This document shows, one piece after another, positions 22,601 through 36,699 of a stretch of 64,000 bases of DNA. Position numbers and translations under genes: made by a program. Numbering within the stretch: the first letter of the stretch is position 1; each line of letters begins with the position of its first letter. Origin of the DNA: Atherinomorus stipes (taxonomy: Eukaryota > Chordata > Actinopteri > Atheriniformes > Atherinidae); NCBI GenBank assembly GCA_023101725.1, contig JALJCO010013434.1, positions 124,001 through 188,000 of the forward strand, read 5' to 3'. The notes beneath the pieces are model-generated. The model had not been told where the DNA came from. It did not search any database and saw nothing but the letters and a program-made list of their open reading frames with translations.

Positions 22601-25280
22601 CACTCTGAATATTTATGTCCTAATTTGGGCTATTTTTCTCCAATGTTTTCAAACTTAGGTTATTTATAGTGACTAGACAAACTGTACTTTCACACAGACA
22701 GCCTGTTAAGCATGCAATCACCACACACACACACACACACACGCGCGCGCGCTTGCACTCTGTCAAGTAAATGCCATTACATTGCAATAAGTCCAACTTG
22801 CGTAACCCTGAAGCCACTGTTTGTTTGGTAACTGCCAGACCCCTCGCTGAACTTTTACACTCATCTTACTTCCCTGATCCCCAACTTCCTCATCCCTCTT
22901 CTTGTGAGAACATAAACAAACACTGTTTTTATTATTGTCATTCTGGGAAGTTTCAAGACACAACACAGCCCCCCGGTTCCTCCCATTCTCAGCATGCAGA
23001 GAATGGGCCCCCAGGGGTCACAGGGCAGCGCTGTGGTCAGTCAGGCCTGAGCTGCAGGATGTTGAAGTGCAATGCCGCAGGGCTGTGGCTGGAAATAGGA
23101 CCTGAGAGGAGCAAACGGTTAAAACCTTGAAGCCAGACTTCCTTTTTTCTTCTACTATGGGATGGAAAAGAACAGGACACACGCAAACAACACCCAAACC
23201 TCTCTGTCAAATAAGTGACAGGGGCTCGGGGCCAGAGCGTAGACTTCATTCCACAAGGTCAATAACAATAGTTAAAGGTAAAGCATCGAGGAAGCTAATC
23301 AAGGATTCTGGCAGTTAGTTGGCAACCGCATTATCTGTAATTTTGTTTGCGGACAGTTCACAGGGGGAACTGGCTTTGCAGACATACGACAGAGTTTCTA
23401 TCAAGAGTAGCAGTTAGTCTCCTGCTCCCCTGTAATTGATGCAGCCTTAAACACTGCAATCTGTCTTTGATCCTCCGAGAAGTAGTTCTCACCTTGGATG
23501 TGGCGTTTGCAACGTCCAGGATGGGAGGTGTTGGATTTGGTCTGTTTCCTCTGTAAATACTAATACAATGCTGCTGTATTTATCCCGGAACCATGCCTCA
23601 CTCTCAGGAAGTAATAAAGTATATCCCCTTTCTCTTATTTACCTTCATTTAAATTATATGATGGGAAGAAAATCCTTCTCAGGGCTCATCTGTAAATGAA
23701 CTCTAAAGAAAACATTTTTATTACTTAAAACTCTCCTATTCTGTAAAAAAAAAAAAAAAATCTCTGCTTCACGCATCTGTGCCCTATTGCTGGGATTATC
23801 CACAGTAACTAAATGGTAATACCAACAATACTGCCATCGCTCAGCTGATCTGTGACGCACGTGTGATGTATGTCAGTGCACGTCAGCCATCCCCTGTTTA
23901 GTTTGAGTAAATCATCAAATAGGGACAGTTGTGGTATAATGACAAAGTAACCAGTGTGGATGAGGTGTCACATATGTGCGCTAAAAAATAGACGGCTGTT
24001 TCTCTGCTTCTATGAAATCCTGATGTTATAGTCATAGCATCATCCAACTAAATCACCATTCAGGTGACTTAAAGACATGAGCAGTTTTTTGGGCTACACT
24101 TAGATGTACAATGATCTCTCACAGAGGAAGTGAGAAGCAGCAGAGGTCTTCAACAATTTCCCAGTCTTCCCACTTCAGCCAATAACTCGATCCCTCGCCC
24201 ATGCATGTATGCTGCAGCAAGCAAGATGGTCCAATTGAATGGCCGGGTTGTACAGGAACCATCACTCAGTTGTTTGAGTAATCGTAGTGACTTAATTGTC
24301 CCCAGAAGTTATGTGTACAGTACATGTGTAGTGGGAAGGTGTTTAACTGGCATTCCCTATGCATCAAATGACTGTTGTTTACAGGGCGGTTGTTGTTCCC
24401 AGAGATAATCCTATTTTTGTGTTTGTGAGAACACTGAAAGCAAACATGCTGCTTTAGACAGTGGGACAGGATTTATGGTTTTAGAAGGTGTGTCTGGTTT
24501 AAAATAAATGAGTAAAATAAACACAACTTTTCATGTTAAAAGCAGCACGTGTGTACTAGCTAGATTTGCAAAGGGAACTGTCTGCATGGGGTCGAAATGG
24601 GCCAATTGGATTTATCAAAGAAATGGAGAAATACATTTGTGGTGCACTCAGTGCTTGATCAAAGCAATATTAGCAACTGATGCTAGACCAATGAGGAAAC
24701 CCGACGTACAGTACTTATTTTCTAGTCATTTTATTACCTGCATCCAGACATTGGGTATGACACAACGGTTAGTTTCCCCTAAGTTTGACAATCTGGTGTC
24801 TTTTCAACATTTAAAAATGAAAAATTTTTAATTTTCTGAAAATGAAAAGCTCTGGAGCAGTTTTTTTTTAATTGCTCAGCAGTGATGAAATCTGAATCTT
24901 AATGTATGTTCAACAACACTCACAGATCAGCTTATTTTCTGTTCTGTTACATCGCAGATAAACTGTCGTATATTCTCACCCCCATCCCATTTAAATCCTC
25001 AAAGCATCAGATGCAACCCTCGAGGTGGACACAGAAGATCATTGTCAGGTCCTCGCGTCTTGGGAATCCTGAGGAATTTTATCCTCACCCTCATCGATGA
25101 GTTGCACCACTGCCGGTTTCACATGTAGTTAAGGAACGAGGCTGACAAGAACACACTCCAAATGACACGACTGCATTACATTACAACCCTCTGATCACTG
25201 CACTAATGTTCGAAATAAAAACGAATGCAAACCGTCTTCTTTCAATTACAAATAAATCATTAGATGAGATTAAATTCTAT
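16661..25280. other. Long intergenic stretch without a recognised gene
   Basis: Open frames here are short, unspliced in appearance and lack family motifs. Features seen: GT microsatellite at about 18396-18440, AC/CG microsatellite at about 22722-22752, several A- or T-runs (18198, 19970, 23746). Conserved regulatory DNA could be present but cannot be judged without comparison to other fish. Confidence 0.5.
22722..22752. repeat. (AC)n(GC)n microsatellite
   Basis: An AC run passes directly into alternating CG, a purine-pyrimidine tract that could adopt Z-DNA. Confidence 0.85.
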
Positions 25281-25708
25281 TAAACCAGTGGTTCTCAAAC
25301 TGGGGTCATTTTTCTTTGTCTAATCGGTTAATAAACCTCCATTTGAGCATTTCAGGCCTGAAATACAAAAATTTAAGACAGTAAAGCTTTTAGCAGTTTG
25401 TAATGTTTTCCGTTCCTCCTCACAACACTGAAATCACAGCTGCTGAAAATTTCCTCACAAAATTCTCCAACATTCTCCACTGAGGACAGGTCGCACTAGC
25501 AGCCATGCCTTTGTAATGTCTACAGAATGTGTTTCTGCATCATCATGTTAAAAAAATGCATGGACAACCGTGGAGGTGATGTTGTCTTTAAAGAGGATTT
25601 TGAGACACTTTTTGGTTACAAAAGCCAAATGATGTTGAACATGATTGATTTATTAAAGTAAAAAAAGGTTAAACAATAAAGGAGATGAACACTTTTTATT
25701 TATAGGTT

Positions 25709-26262
25709 TACAGTTGTGCTTGAAAGTTTGCATCCCATTAAAGACACAAAAAATCAGCTGCCAGTGAAAGAAGTTGAAACTGACAAAAGTAATAATGAAA
25801 ATTTTATGAACATCATGACATTGATTTTGAATTGTGGTTTATGAGAAATATTAAAAACAAACAACAAAAAAAGATATATAAGCATGATGGGGCTCCTGAG
25901 CTAAAGTTTTATTGAGCAATACTTTGAGACAATCACTACAATCAGGTATTTTCTGTATTGTACAATAAGACCTGCTGTTGACAGGTATTTTGGTCCACTG
26001 TTCATGAGCAAAGTGCTTTGATTTGTCTGGGACAAAAAATAACGGACAAGATCCTACTATACAGTCGTCCTCAAAATTATTCATACCCTCTAAATAAAGG
26101 AGGAAAAAAAAATCAGCTGTCAGTAAAAGAAGTTCTTATTGACAAAAGTAATAATTCATAACAATTCTATGAAAATCATGACACTGATTTTGTCTGTAAA
26201 TAAGCATTTTGGGGCTCTGAAGCAAAAATTTTGTTCAGCCATACTTTGAGGCAATCATAACC
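25709..26262. mobile_element. Two adjacent Tc1-like, TA-flanked fragments
   Basis: Copy A (about 25709-26060) and copy B (about 26061-26262) start with related ends (ACAGTTGTGCTTGAAAG and ACAGTCGTCCTCAAAATTA) after TA. They share AAAAATCAGCTG, CATGACATTGATTTTG and TTGAGGCAATCA-type words. A third copy is at 47032-47350. No transposase frame survives. Confidence 0.5.
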
Positions 26263-26272
26263 CTAGTGAAAA

Positions 26273-27577
26273 AAAAAGTGTACTTTATTGTATTTTAAGT
26301 ATATTCATATTGTCAATTGTGTGCTGAAAATGTACTTACAAAAATTATACTTTTTGTAAATGTATCAAAAGCATACTAACATTATACTTTCATGCTAGCA
26401 CTTTTATCATACTTTAAAACAGTTGTACTATATTACACTTTATTGAAATATATTATACAAAAATACACTTTAAGTGCATGTTATGTGTAATGTTTGTAAT
26501 TATACTTATTTGAAATTTGTTTTTACACATTTTTTATATATTTTAAAATGTATGCTTAAAATTGTCATTCTAACATACACTGAAAGCATATTTTAAAAGT
26601 ACACAGTTTAATATTAGCACTGTAATATTAAATGTGAGTGCATTTTAAGTTACATTTGAATCTAATTATGAAGTTGGTTATTTTCACTTGTACTTTTGGA
26701 CATTCTTTTGGAAATTGTTCAATAGTATTACTAAGATACACTTATACCTATTTATGCAATTTTTGTTGTGTGCATAAGTACACAGAAGCAATTTTTGCAG
26801 TTGTTATATACTCTTTAATAAATTTGGCCAAAAAATATGATGCATCTTACAAACAAAACCACATTAAACAAAACACTAGATGTTCATTTAAAAAGTCCTG
26901 GTGCACAAAAAATTTTGAAAAAGTTTTGAAGTTGGTGCAGTTTAAAGTTTTATCATTTGAATATGGTTCAAATCAGCCGCAGTATGATGGGTGGGCCTAC
27001 TGGGCTATTCATTTATAAAGCTCGGGAAACAACATTACGCGATTGCAGCCGCCATACTTGCAGACACGGCAGCAAAAGCGCTTCACTTTCACCACTTCAG
27101 ATCTAAATAAATAAATAGATGGAGGAAACCTGCAAGAGTTGTTTCATTCTGAGAAAAACCGAACAATCAAACAAGGAAACGTTCTCTAGACTGAATTAGG
27201 CCGAGTTGACCCTGAAGATGGTCCAGAAATATTGGATGTGATGCGCAGATCAATACCTGCATGGCACCATGACTTAAGTGTATATGTCATTCCATTAAGT
27301 CTGACCGGAAAGGCATGACCTTTAAGTGAAAAATAAAGTTGATGCCGAGCATGTGACCTACTATTCTTATCAGAGCAAGCCCGTCCTGAGCAGGATTTCT
27401 GGTGCCGTGCCTGGATGAAGTGTATTAACTTTTAACTGCAAAATATGCTTTCTTAGTATAAGCCAACTGTACAATTTAAGTACATTACCCCACAGTAGAA
27501 ATATATTAAAAGTATAAAATTTATATATATTTAAGACACCATATAATGCACTTATAATACAATGTAAGTACACCTTA
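26273..27577. mobile_element. AT-rich element with inverted termini and a GC-richer core
   Basis: The left end near 26276-26300 (AAGTGTACTTTATTGTATT) pairs with the reverse complement of 27551-27575 (AGGTGTACTTACATTGTAT). Both flanks are rich in TATACTT and AAGTATA words. The core at about 26985-27415 is less AT-rich and non-coding. The superfamily is not recognised. Confidence 0.5.
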
Positions 27578-28084
27578 AAGCAACCTTTACCGATCTTGCA
27601 TTTCAGAAAGCACAGCAAGATTATTTGAATATAAACAGTCCCGCCTCACTCCTAAGACACACCCCTTCATTCCCTTCACCTCCCAATACAGAAGCAAAGG
27701 TCTGACGGGCAGGTCCGTTGGACAATCCTAGAGGTGCACCCCACTTCAAGGATTGGTTGGAGTTTTCAATGAATATTTAGAGATTGGAATAATATTTTAT
27801 TGTGATTAATGGTGGGTCTGTCTTGTATTTTAGAGTTCCATTACCTCATTCATAGCATTTTACCCTGTTAGAAAAATAGTGTAAGAATGGAAAATCGGTA
27901 AGGGTTGCTTTAATTTGACTAATTAAACACGTTCATTTAGTAGCCTCGATTTAAAACACTTTGCATTTGTATCTATTTAGCTTCTATTTATTACAGTACC
28001 TCAGCGCATTTAAGCAAGTAGATGGTCAAGACAACTTGCTGAAGTTTGAACTGCTAAGAAGAAACTGAGACTACAGTTCATTCA

Positions 28085-28310
28085 GTCTCACCAAATCTTG
28101 ACAATGGGAGATGGAAACATACCTGGTGTGATGAGTCTCCATTTCACCTGTGACATTGGCAAGGTCAGAATTTGACAAACAGTTAAAGCATAGACCCATC
28201 CTTCTTTCTTTAAATTCTAAATCCAATAGAGAACCTTTGGGATGTGGTGTAACAGGAGATTTGCACCATGGATGTGTTGATTGACACGCAGTCAGCTTCT
28301 GCTACTTATG
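28085..28310 (+). pseudogene. Degenerate Tc1-like transposase fragment
   Basis: Broken reading frames resemble a Tc1-like transposase with its middle deleted. One stretch reads like DESPFHL (near 28131) and, after a gap, PIENLWDVV (near 28220), which corresponds to the region of the last catalytic acidic residue. An in-frame stop follows at once. No inverted termini were identified. Confidence 0.5.
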
Positions 28311-29697
28311 ACAAAAACATAAGCATTTGTATGACTGACTTCATCCAGCTCGCTTAATTCTTTCCAACAGAAAAGTTCCTATAACCGAGCAGCTTGCATG
28401 CACGCACGTGAGCTCTTTTACGTGCAAAAGGAACCAAGCACCAAAACAATAGTGTCCACATAATCCCAACATGAGGGGAAGTGCAGGAGCCATGCTTTGA
28501 TGTTGTGCAGTGCACACCATCTTCCTGAAGCTGACACTCCTTCTCCTCGTGAGCCTGCGCTGCTCTGAAGCCTGTGACTCTGACCTAACCTTGACCGTAC
28601 GTTGTATTTACTAAGCCTGTCCTGCTGGATGTGTTGCCCTTGTTGCAACTTTGCTATGTGGATAAAGCTGTCACTGACACATCCTCAGGAAGTGTACTCA
28701 GGTTCAACTTTTCCATGCAGCGCTCCTCCCCAGCTCCTTATCAATGATAAAACAAATCCTTTAACCCTGCACGTTGCCTCGTGGGCCCTCTAAAACGCCC
28801 ATCAGTATGGGAAAGGCGACTATTTTATTTCACATGTTTAGAGGAGGAGGAGGAGAATGGGGCGACTACAGGGAGAAGAAGAAGTAAAAATCAAAGAAAA
28901 TGCTGCAAAAAGAATGCAAAATGCACAAAGTGGTTTTAGACTTTCAGACTTGTGACAGAGCACAGCAGGTGATGAGAGTCTGAGCAGGGAATGCAGGGGA
29001 GAGAGCAACACCGGTGACCTTAGCAGTCTAATCTGTTTATAGATAAGTGTGCTGTGGCTCATGTGTGGGAAAAACAGGTTGGCCGGGGTGTGACCCACGT
29101 TAGGTGTCTTACGCGCAGGCCAGAATCGTTCACAGATGGATACACAACATACATGATGGAGACGGGCATCACGGGTGGACTCTATAGTTCAGGACATTGT
29201 ATCAGAGATAGAGCTGTCCCAAACAGGAAGCAAAACCGTTGCTTTAGAAAATAAACTGCTACGCTGTCCTGTACATCTTATCTATAGCGTGCATGAGGAA
29301 TCCCCTTTGTCAGCAAGACATATGACACAAACAGATGCTGGACTTTTACATATACTGAAACTCATTCATTTTAAAACATCTACAATTATGTCTAGAAGTC
29401 TCTTATCATGAGGAAAAGCTTCCTGATTGACACAAAGACTGTTAAGAAATATGCAGAAACAGTCGTGGAACCAAAGGAGAGAAACAAAAAGAACTTTTAC
29501 TCTTAAGTTTACATGACAAGACAAGATGCTTCAGTGTCAGTGCAAAACTTTACTATAAGCACAACAATATAAGCAGGATGATGAAATATCTGGAAATTAG
29601 ATTACTGAATAGAGCTGGAACTAATAACTTTTAGTTAATTTGTAAAAACAAGACACATTACGCCATGAAAAATCAAAACAGGAGAAAAAAATGCTTG

Positions 29698-29998
29698 TGG
29701 CAGTGTGTCCTACTCTCCGCTGGTGATGTGCCCTGGCTACTTGGCGGGATGTCCCTTTGGCTGAATGGTCAGCATGCATGACTTTCACCTAGGAGTCTGG
29801 GGTTATTAATGCCCGCCTTAGCCCCTTTTTCCCCACCTTCACTCACATTGAATTATAGATTTTATTACTGAGCTCTGACCTGTCCAGGGTGTACCCTGCC
29901 TCTCGCCTGATGATTGACGGGAAAGGCTCCAGCGACCCTGAATTGGACTAGGCGGTACAGAAACTGAATGAACGAACTAACTAACTAACTAACTAACT
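29698..29998 (+). mobile_element. SINE with tRNA-like head and shared LINE-type tail
   Basis: The head carries GGGATGTCCCTTTGGCTGA and GAGTCTGGGG, as in the copies at 16.3 kb. The tail carries TGTCCAGGGTGTACCCTGCC and GGCTCCAGCGACCCTGAA, then a simple (AACT)n-like end. The same tail occurs at 62575-62677. Together this looks like one retroposon. Confidence 0.55.
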
Positions 29999-32900
29999 GC
30001 TGGAATCTGGTGGTTTTCCCTGATTGGGCCAGGTGAGTTTGAAGTAGGTCTGTATCCGCTCAGATTGAGTTTGTAACAAGATTTTAAGAGTCATACGCTT
30101 TTATTAATCTATCTGATGCTTGGAGGAAATGTTGATGCTGCAGTGATTGCTGGTGGTCAGTTATACGGTTTCCTTCAGTCCTGTTTGTTTAGTTTTGAAG
30201 GATTTCTTTGCTCTGGTTAGTCCACCACGGCTTTGACTGCAGATGGAAAGATGAATGATTGGGTTCATTCAGTGGGGTTTTTGGATGCTATTTGACCATC
30301 CTCATTGATGTCCAGAAAGTAATGGGGACCCTGTTCCTGAGTAGGGCCAAGGAGAGGGACTGAGACTGAGCCAAACTGCATGAGTGAAGCAAAAAGGCAC
30401 AGGGAGTAAAATTCCACATTACAGCACGTTTGAACTGCAACGATATTTTTGACGTTGGAGGTTTTGGAAACGTCCTTGTCCTGTGCAACAGAAGCTTCTG
30501 TCTAATGCAGACAAATAATGGATGTCTGGCTGCTCTATGCAAGAACTGCAAGTGTGGACCCTCTGACTTCTCCCAAATATGTGATAATATTGCACCTCTG
30601 CGACTGAAACAAAACAAGGACTCAGATGATGAGTCGTAGACCACAGGGTCTGAAATGCAGCGATGGAGAGAACCAAAAAGAATAAATCAACTACACAGGG
30701 AGCTGGCTGAAGAGGATAATCCCGAAACGCTTTGTCTCTTTAAGCTCATGACCCTCTCCTTGGTGGACACAGCCTATCACACACATACACACAGATGCCC
30801 CCACACATAAACACTAAACGAAGGCTCTTCCTTCCCGACTCCCTAGGCAGCTAATTACTGAGCCTTCCACACCGGCAAAAAGGAAAGACTCTCTCCGTTC
30901 AAACGTATTAATCCCTCCATTTACAGACTCAGCAGAGGCAGCTGCAGAGAGAACCGGCTTACGTTTGTTTTGCTTTCTGTGTGTGTAAGAGAGAGACCGT
31001 CTGTACGGGCAGTTAATGTTGCAGAAGTTTATGATGTGAGGCAGGAAAGGAATGCAAATATATACATTAGAAATTTATATACTTAGAAGTGTGGTGAAGG
31101 CTGCTGACTTACTTCACTGCTGGTGCTGAACGAATAAGTCATTTAGACCTGTACAATCTTCTGGTGCCACAAAAGTTTCTGTAAGAATGTTGTTTTCCCC
31201 ACAGAAAGATCTGGTTAATGACTGGGGGAAAAAAGGAAAGTGGAAAGTAATTAATCAGTTACCTCATGCCACCATGCGTCCAGCAAAGTGGTTTTCAGTA
31301 ATGATAATGCATTAATGTCGGCTGAAAATACAAGAAAAAAGAAAGAAATTTAAAAATGTAGATGTATTCAAATGCAGTCATGATTTAAAGATGAAGGATT
31401 ACCAAGCCGTCACAATGCTGACAAAACCATATTATGTTTATCTGACAGAGAGCAAATCTCCCCTCACTTGCCTCTTCGGTCAACTCTAATCCTATTTCTC
31501 CTTCATATCCCTTTGTCCATGTTTGACATTAGAAATAAGTGAACTCACTGTTATTTTTGGTGCCACCTACTGAAATGAAGCCATACTACAAGAGAGCAGG
31601 AGCCGGAGCTGTAGTGCCTCACAAGTGCTGCATGTGTGCACTCATATAACAGCACTCTAGGTAGGTTAGTGGGATAAAAGGCCATTCACTCAAACTCCTC
31701 CACTCCCACAGAAAAAGGAAAGAAATTGGTGTTATGTACAGCACCTGAGGGGAAGTGGGACAAGTGTGAGAAGGGAGGAGAGGCATGTGTGTGTCTCCAG
31801 TTGGCGTCAGACAGCGTGACTACCACAAAGAGATCTGTTTTGACTAGATTCCACAATCCTGAGTCCTTCAGACCTGTGACATTTAATCTCACTAAGACCT
31901 CATTTACTCTTTTCTCCGGGTAACAACATTCCTCAGATTAACAGCAGGCCTGCTCCACAAGCCGAGCATGGACCCATCCAAACACACAAACTCAGCCCTT
32001 ATGCGATTAAAACAATCTAGTTATGCTTTATGAACCAGTCGTCAGGTAGCAGGATTCAACTGTCCTGTATGAGTTCATAAGAACTTCCAGTTTTTGTTTG
32101 CAGTCACGTTGCATCTACAGGTTTCATAGTGGGGATATTTGCCATGCAAATCTGAGGGAACTATGTGTACCTTCCTTACTGCAGGCAGGTATTTTACTCT
32201 ATGGCTGTAATACCAAGCAAGTGTGTAATGTATTTACTTTTCTGCATGACACAGCTTTGTTTTCTCACTGGTCCATAACAAAAACACACAAAAAAAGCAA
32301 ATTATCTGTCAATTTTCTTTGTTCTTTATCTAAGTTTATCTCAGGTGATGAATTGTTTACCTCAGACGTGGCTTTAATAAATGCATTATCACATATTATT
32401 ATTATTTTTACCTTTATTGGGTTTGATTTAAAAACAAGAAAAGCTCAGCATCTTTTTCAAAACTGTTAGCGTCCTTGACAAATAAATGTCCCTTTAAGTA
32501 AATACCTTCGAAATCTGATTAGTGCCGGATAAAGCAGCTGAAAACTATCACAACACTGTTCGAAGGGATGCTGTGTGGACTTTGGATAAAAGTGAATTCA
32601 GTGATTGCTACGTAATATAAACTCTTTAGGTAACTAGAAAAAAAATCTGATAAAAGAGAAAAATGTGGAAAGAAAATGGTTAAACTTTAGTGTTTTATTC
32701 AAATGCTCAAATAGAATTTGATATCAACTTTTTTTTTTTTTTTTCCAAAAAGGCCCCCCATGCAACACTGCATCAAAAGACAATATGATTCTGGTAGAAA
32801 CCATTGAATCACCTCATAATTTAAAAACCTTTTGGGATTACATCCCCCAGGCTAAAGCGGCCTTAACATCATTTGGTTCAAAGGAAAGCCTTCTTCATGT

Positions 32901-33607
32901 TCTGAAGATGCCATGGTGCAACATAATCTTCAGGGCAAACTTTTTCGGGGTCAGGTAATATTGAGATTTTGCTTGTATCATAACAGCGTGGGTCTGAGGG
33001 GGAGTCCAGGTGCTAAACTGACCTGGCTGCAGACCACACCTCATCAAAAAGCTTAGCGATGTAGTTTTAGTTCATTATAAATGTTGACATCAACAAATGG
33101 CATCACGATATTCTATCATCTGTTTTTGCCCCCCACCCCCCTTTAACTTAATCAAATTTAATAGGAAACTTATGAAACGACCACAATGCTTACTGACATC
33201 AATTAAAAGAAGAATACCATACTTTAACACCACTAACAATATTGTTCTATCACACTGGTAAATGGGAGACTATCACAAGTCTGAAAATGTTCGCTATTGT
33301 CACATTTTACGCAAAATATTATGCATGAAGGTGACCATATAAATAACTATACACTGAATAAATTTGTTTAGTCATATTTTTTGCTAAAATCAAACACAAA
33401 CCCCCAATTAATTTAATTAAAGCTAAATTATCATTGTCTATATGAACATTATCTACGTAAACAAGACTGATACGTGCATGTGTGCATAGACGGCTATCTT
33501 ATAACATTTTAAAGTTACTTGATATTATTCCTTGTATATAATCTTTCTTGAATCGCGTTCCAGTTTGTAGTTCGTACAGGGTGTTGCTGTGTGCTGAGAG
33601 AGGCCGA
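29999..33607. other. Intergenic, no recognised gene
   Basis: AT-rich sequence with short frames lacking motifs. A 16-base T-run lies near 32730. Confidence 0.5.
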
Positions 33608-34120
33608 GATCCAAAAACGGCAAACGGCAGTTGCCTTTTCTAGAAACGGCAAATGCCGTTTCGGCAGCGGCACTTGCCGTTTTCTCAGTGGTCTGCCTTT
33701 TACCAACAACACGCCCCGCCCCTGTGTTTTGCTACTGTGGACAGATGGAGATGGAAACTTTATTTTATTTAACTTAACATGCTATAATCTACCATTTTTA
33801 GCACATTATTTCATAAAGGTTTTTTTTCGTGTTTTTATCCATGCTGTTGTTAATAGTTCCGATGATTTTGTAGCCTAATTGAAATTCTGGTAAACTCCTT
33901 TTATTTCCTCCAGGATCTTTCTCGCTGTGGGGTTCTGCCTGCTCATTCTGGGGGTTCCCGGGGATCGGACTTTTGTCTAGGCGGTTGGGGGTCTCGCGCT
34001 GCAGCCTCGCAGTGATGGTGTAGACCCGACCTGCCCCGATCTTGGTGTTTCTGGTGTAGTGACAGCCTGTGTGGACATGTGTGGACTGGTCAATCTTTCG
34101 CCGTTCTTATACAGTGATGG

Positions 34121-34690
34121 CCGCTGTGAAATAGGCAAGTCGCTCTGTCCCAGCGGCGATTGCCGTTTTAAACGGCAGTTGCCGCTGTGAAATAGGCAAG
34201 TCACTCTGTCCCAGCGGCGATTGCCGTTTTAAACGGCAGTTGCCGCTGTGAAATAGGCAAGCCGTTCTGTCCCAGCGGCGATTGCCGTTTAAACGGCAGT
34301 TGGGTGAAATGGCAAGTCGCTCTGTCCCAGCGGCGATTGCCGTTTTTAAACGGCAGTTGCCGCTGTGAAATAGGCAAGTCGCTCTGTCCCAGCGGCGATT
34401 GCCGTTTTTAAACAGCAGTTGCCTCTGTGAAATAGGCAAGTCGTTCTGTCATAGCGGCGATTGCCGTTTTTAAACGGCAGTTGCCTCTGTGAAATAGGCA
34501 AGTCACTCTGTCCGAGCGGCGATTGCCGTTTTTAAACGGCAGTTGCCTCTGTGAAATAGGCAAGCCGTTCTGTCCCAGCGGCGATGGCCGTTTATGATAT
34601 AGGCAAGCCGTTCTGTTCCAGTGGCTTTGGCCGTTTTAAAACGGCAGTTGCCGCTGTGAAATAGGCAAGTTGCTCTGTCCTAGCGGCTTT
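34121..34690. repeat. Left-arm tandem array, 61-62-bp unit, about 10 copies
   Basis: Units start near 34121, 34182, 34243, 34300, 34360, 34422, 34484, 34546, 34593 and 34650. The unit holds GTGAAATAGGCAAG, CTCTGTCCCAGCGGC and a near-palindrome GCGGCGATTGCCGTTT / AAACGGCAGTTGCCGC. Unit 9 is shortened and unit 4 lacks part of the palindrome. Confidence 0.9.
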
Positions 34691-34949
34691 TGCTTTTATG
34701 AGTGAGTTGGGCATTGTTTTTTAATCTAATCAGCTAATTATGATCAGGGAATAACTGATCTGAAACTATAGTAATTAACTATTGCTATTGCATAGAAGTG
34801 TCATGTATTACCTTTGTATTACTTAGTAATTAGACTATATACCATGATTTAGGCTAAATGACAGGGATATCACCAAAATCATCTATACAATGAACACATA
34901 TGTTTACACTAAACTTGACTACATGATTAAAGAGCATTCCTTAGACTTC

Positions 34950-35150
34950 TAGCCCAGGGATCACTAAATCTGGACCTCCTGGGCCAGTGTCCGGGGATTT
35001 TTTCACTGTGTCCTTTCACCAACACACCTGACTTAAATTAATGAGTAATTAACATCATTGGCTGTTGGATCCATTTAATTTGAGTCAGGTGTGCTAGAGC
35101 AGGGAAATATTGAAAGCCTTCCGGACATAAAATCTCAGATTTAGCTACAT
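34950..35150. mobile_element. Eroded hAT-like insertion in the foldback core
   Basis: The sequence has the same layout as the element at 9024 (CAGGGATCACTAAATCTGG, CACACCTGACTTAAATTAATG, then GAGTCAGGTGTGCTAGAG). The right end carries CAGATTTAG, matching the left inverted. No clear target duplication is left. Confidence 0.45.
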
Positions 35151-35592
35151 GTATGCACTGTCTGAAAGAAAAATAAACAGGAATGAGCTAAATAACAACA
35201 ATAAAAAATTCATATTTTCAAAGACTGAAGAGGAGATGAAAAGGAGAAGAGCGAGGATAAACAGATGAAGGTGGAAATAGAAAAATGAGAGGAAGGACAG
35301 ATAGGACATAGCTGTTGTAAGAATGGAGAGGACAGACTGATCGGAAGGGTTAGGTGAATGTTAAAAAAAATGTTGCAATGTAAAAAAAAATATTTAAATT
35401 TAAAATCAATCAAAATAAAGTTTAGTTGGTTTGGCACCAAGGAACATGCTGGAAATAAGTTTTACACTTTTGTATGTTATCTTTTGGACTGCTTTTCCTG
35501 TGTTCCAGAAATAAATCAATCAATTAATCAAAAATAAGGTTTTAGATGGAAATAAAGGTTTTTGTTTTTTTCTTCTGTTCTTAATGTGTCCT

Positions 35593-35971
35593 GTCAACTG
35601 TGTTACTCCTGTAGACTGTTATTCTGTTGTCAACTGTGTTATGCATGATTTTTGTGCCACAATTACTTTATTGTTTAAATTGTAATCTAAATGATAAGGG
35701 TCATTTCTAGAGAGAGGGGATTTCCATTAAAAATGTTGCCTAACTTAAATTCGGTGTAATATGGGTTGCTGTTGAAAAATTGCCTTTGATGACAAAATCC
35801 CACAGAATGTTTATTTTCAGCTACAAATTAATATTTTGAAAGCAGTTAGACAAAAAACAAAAAAAATCCTGGATGAATAGACCCAAAAAGTTGCAAAAAA
35901 TTGTTTTATCAAATACATTGTACCTCATTTATATCCTCTATGACACAACTTTTGTCCGTAACACAGTTGAC
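35593..35971. mobile_element. Small element with perfect 14-bp inverted ends
   Basis: GTCAACTGTGTTAC at 35593-35606 is the exact reverse complement of 35958-35971. A second direct copy of the left word lies near 35630. It is non-coding and sits in the foldback core. Confidence 0.45.
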
Positions 35972-36699
35972 AAAATATAAAACCAAGTGTTGATTTTTTA
36001 TTAAAATATTCAAGAAATTGTTCAGGCTTAAGCTTGGCAATTCACAGATTTGACATAATCCAGGGCTATACTATGGAAACAAATAGAATGTTAAGCTAGA
36101 AAAAAACATTGATTTTTTCACTTTTTGGTTGACCCGAAATGTACCCCGAATTGTAGAATCACTCACGTACAAAATAAGTAGGCCTACATGGGTAGCTTGT
36201 GAGGCCCTGTACAAACTGTTTCCAGCAGGTAAAATTATCTGTTTCCTGTCAATGTTGTTTTTGTGATGCAGTATTGGGGTGGACTTGGATTTCTTATTCC
36301 TCTGGGGTGTTAACTTAATTCTCATCACATCCTTATGTCCATGATTTTCTCCCTCTCATCACATCTTTATGTCCACGATTTTGTCCCAAATGAACTAGCT
36401 AATTGGTAGCCAATTTCTAAATTTCTACCTAGTAAAAACTTAACTTCTGCAATGAAGCAAATATGCTGCTATTTAATCTTAGCCTGACTGCTATTCCAGT
36501 CTAGTCCGTGTGAAAAAATACAAATAGTTTTCTTGTTGACAAATAACAGCAGACATGCTTTTACTGTAAGTTTCTGAAAAGATGCGACCCCTCCTGGCAT
36601 AAGCAGGTAGCAGGAGCCAATTATGACACTAGGCCTAATGTTTCATCTGCAGTCTGTAAAATGTGGGGGCAAAAAACAATGCCCAACTCACTCATAAAA

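Noticed and set aside
22771..23130. Open frame of 119 codons in the intergenic region
   Set aside because: No motif, no splice context and no start context; composition is unremarkable.
30288..30676. Overlapping open frames on both strands
   Set aside because: No family resemblance, and no exon-like borders joining to other exons.
34107..34439. Open frame of about 110 codons on the - strand with repeated LFHSGNCRLK-type motifs
   Set aside because: It is the translation of the 61-bp tandem array in the foldback arm; the repeated residues follow the DNA repeat and have no family.
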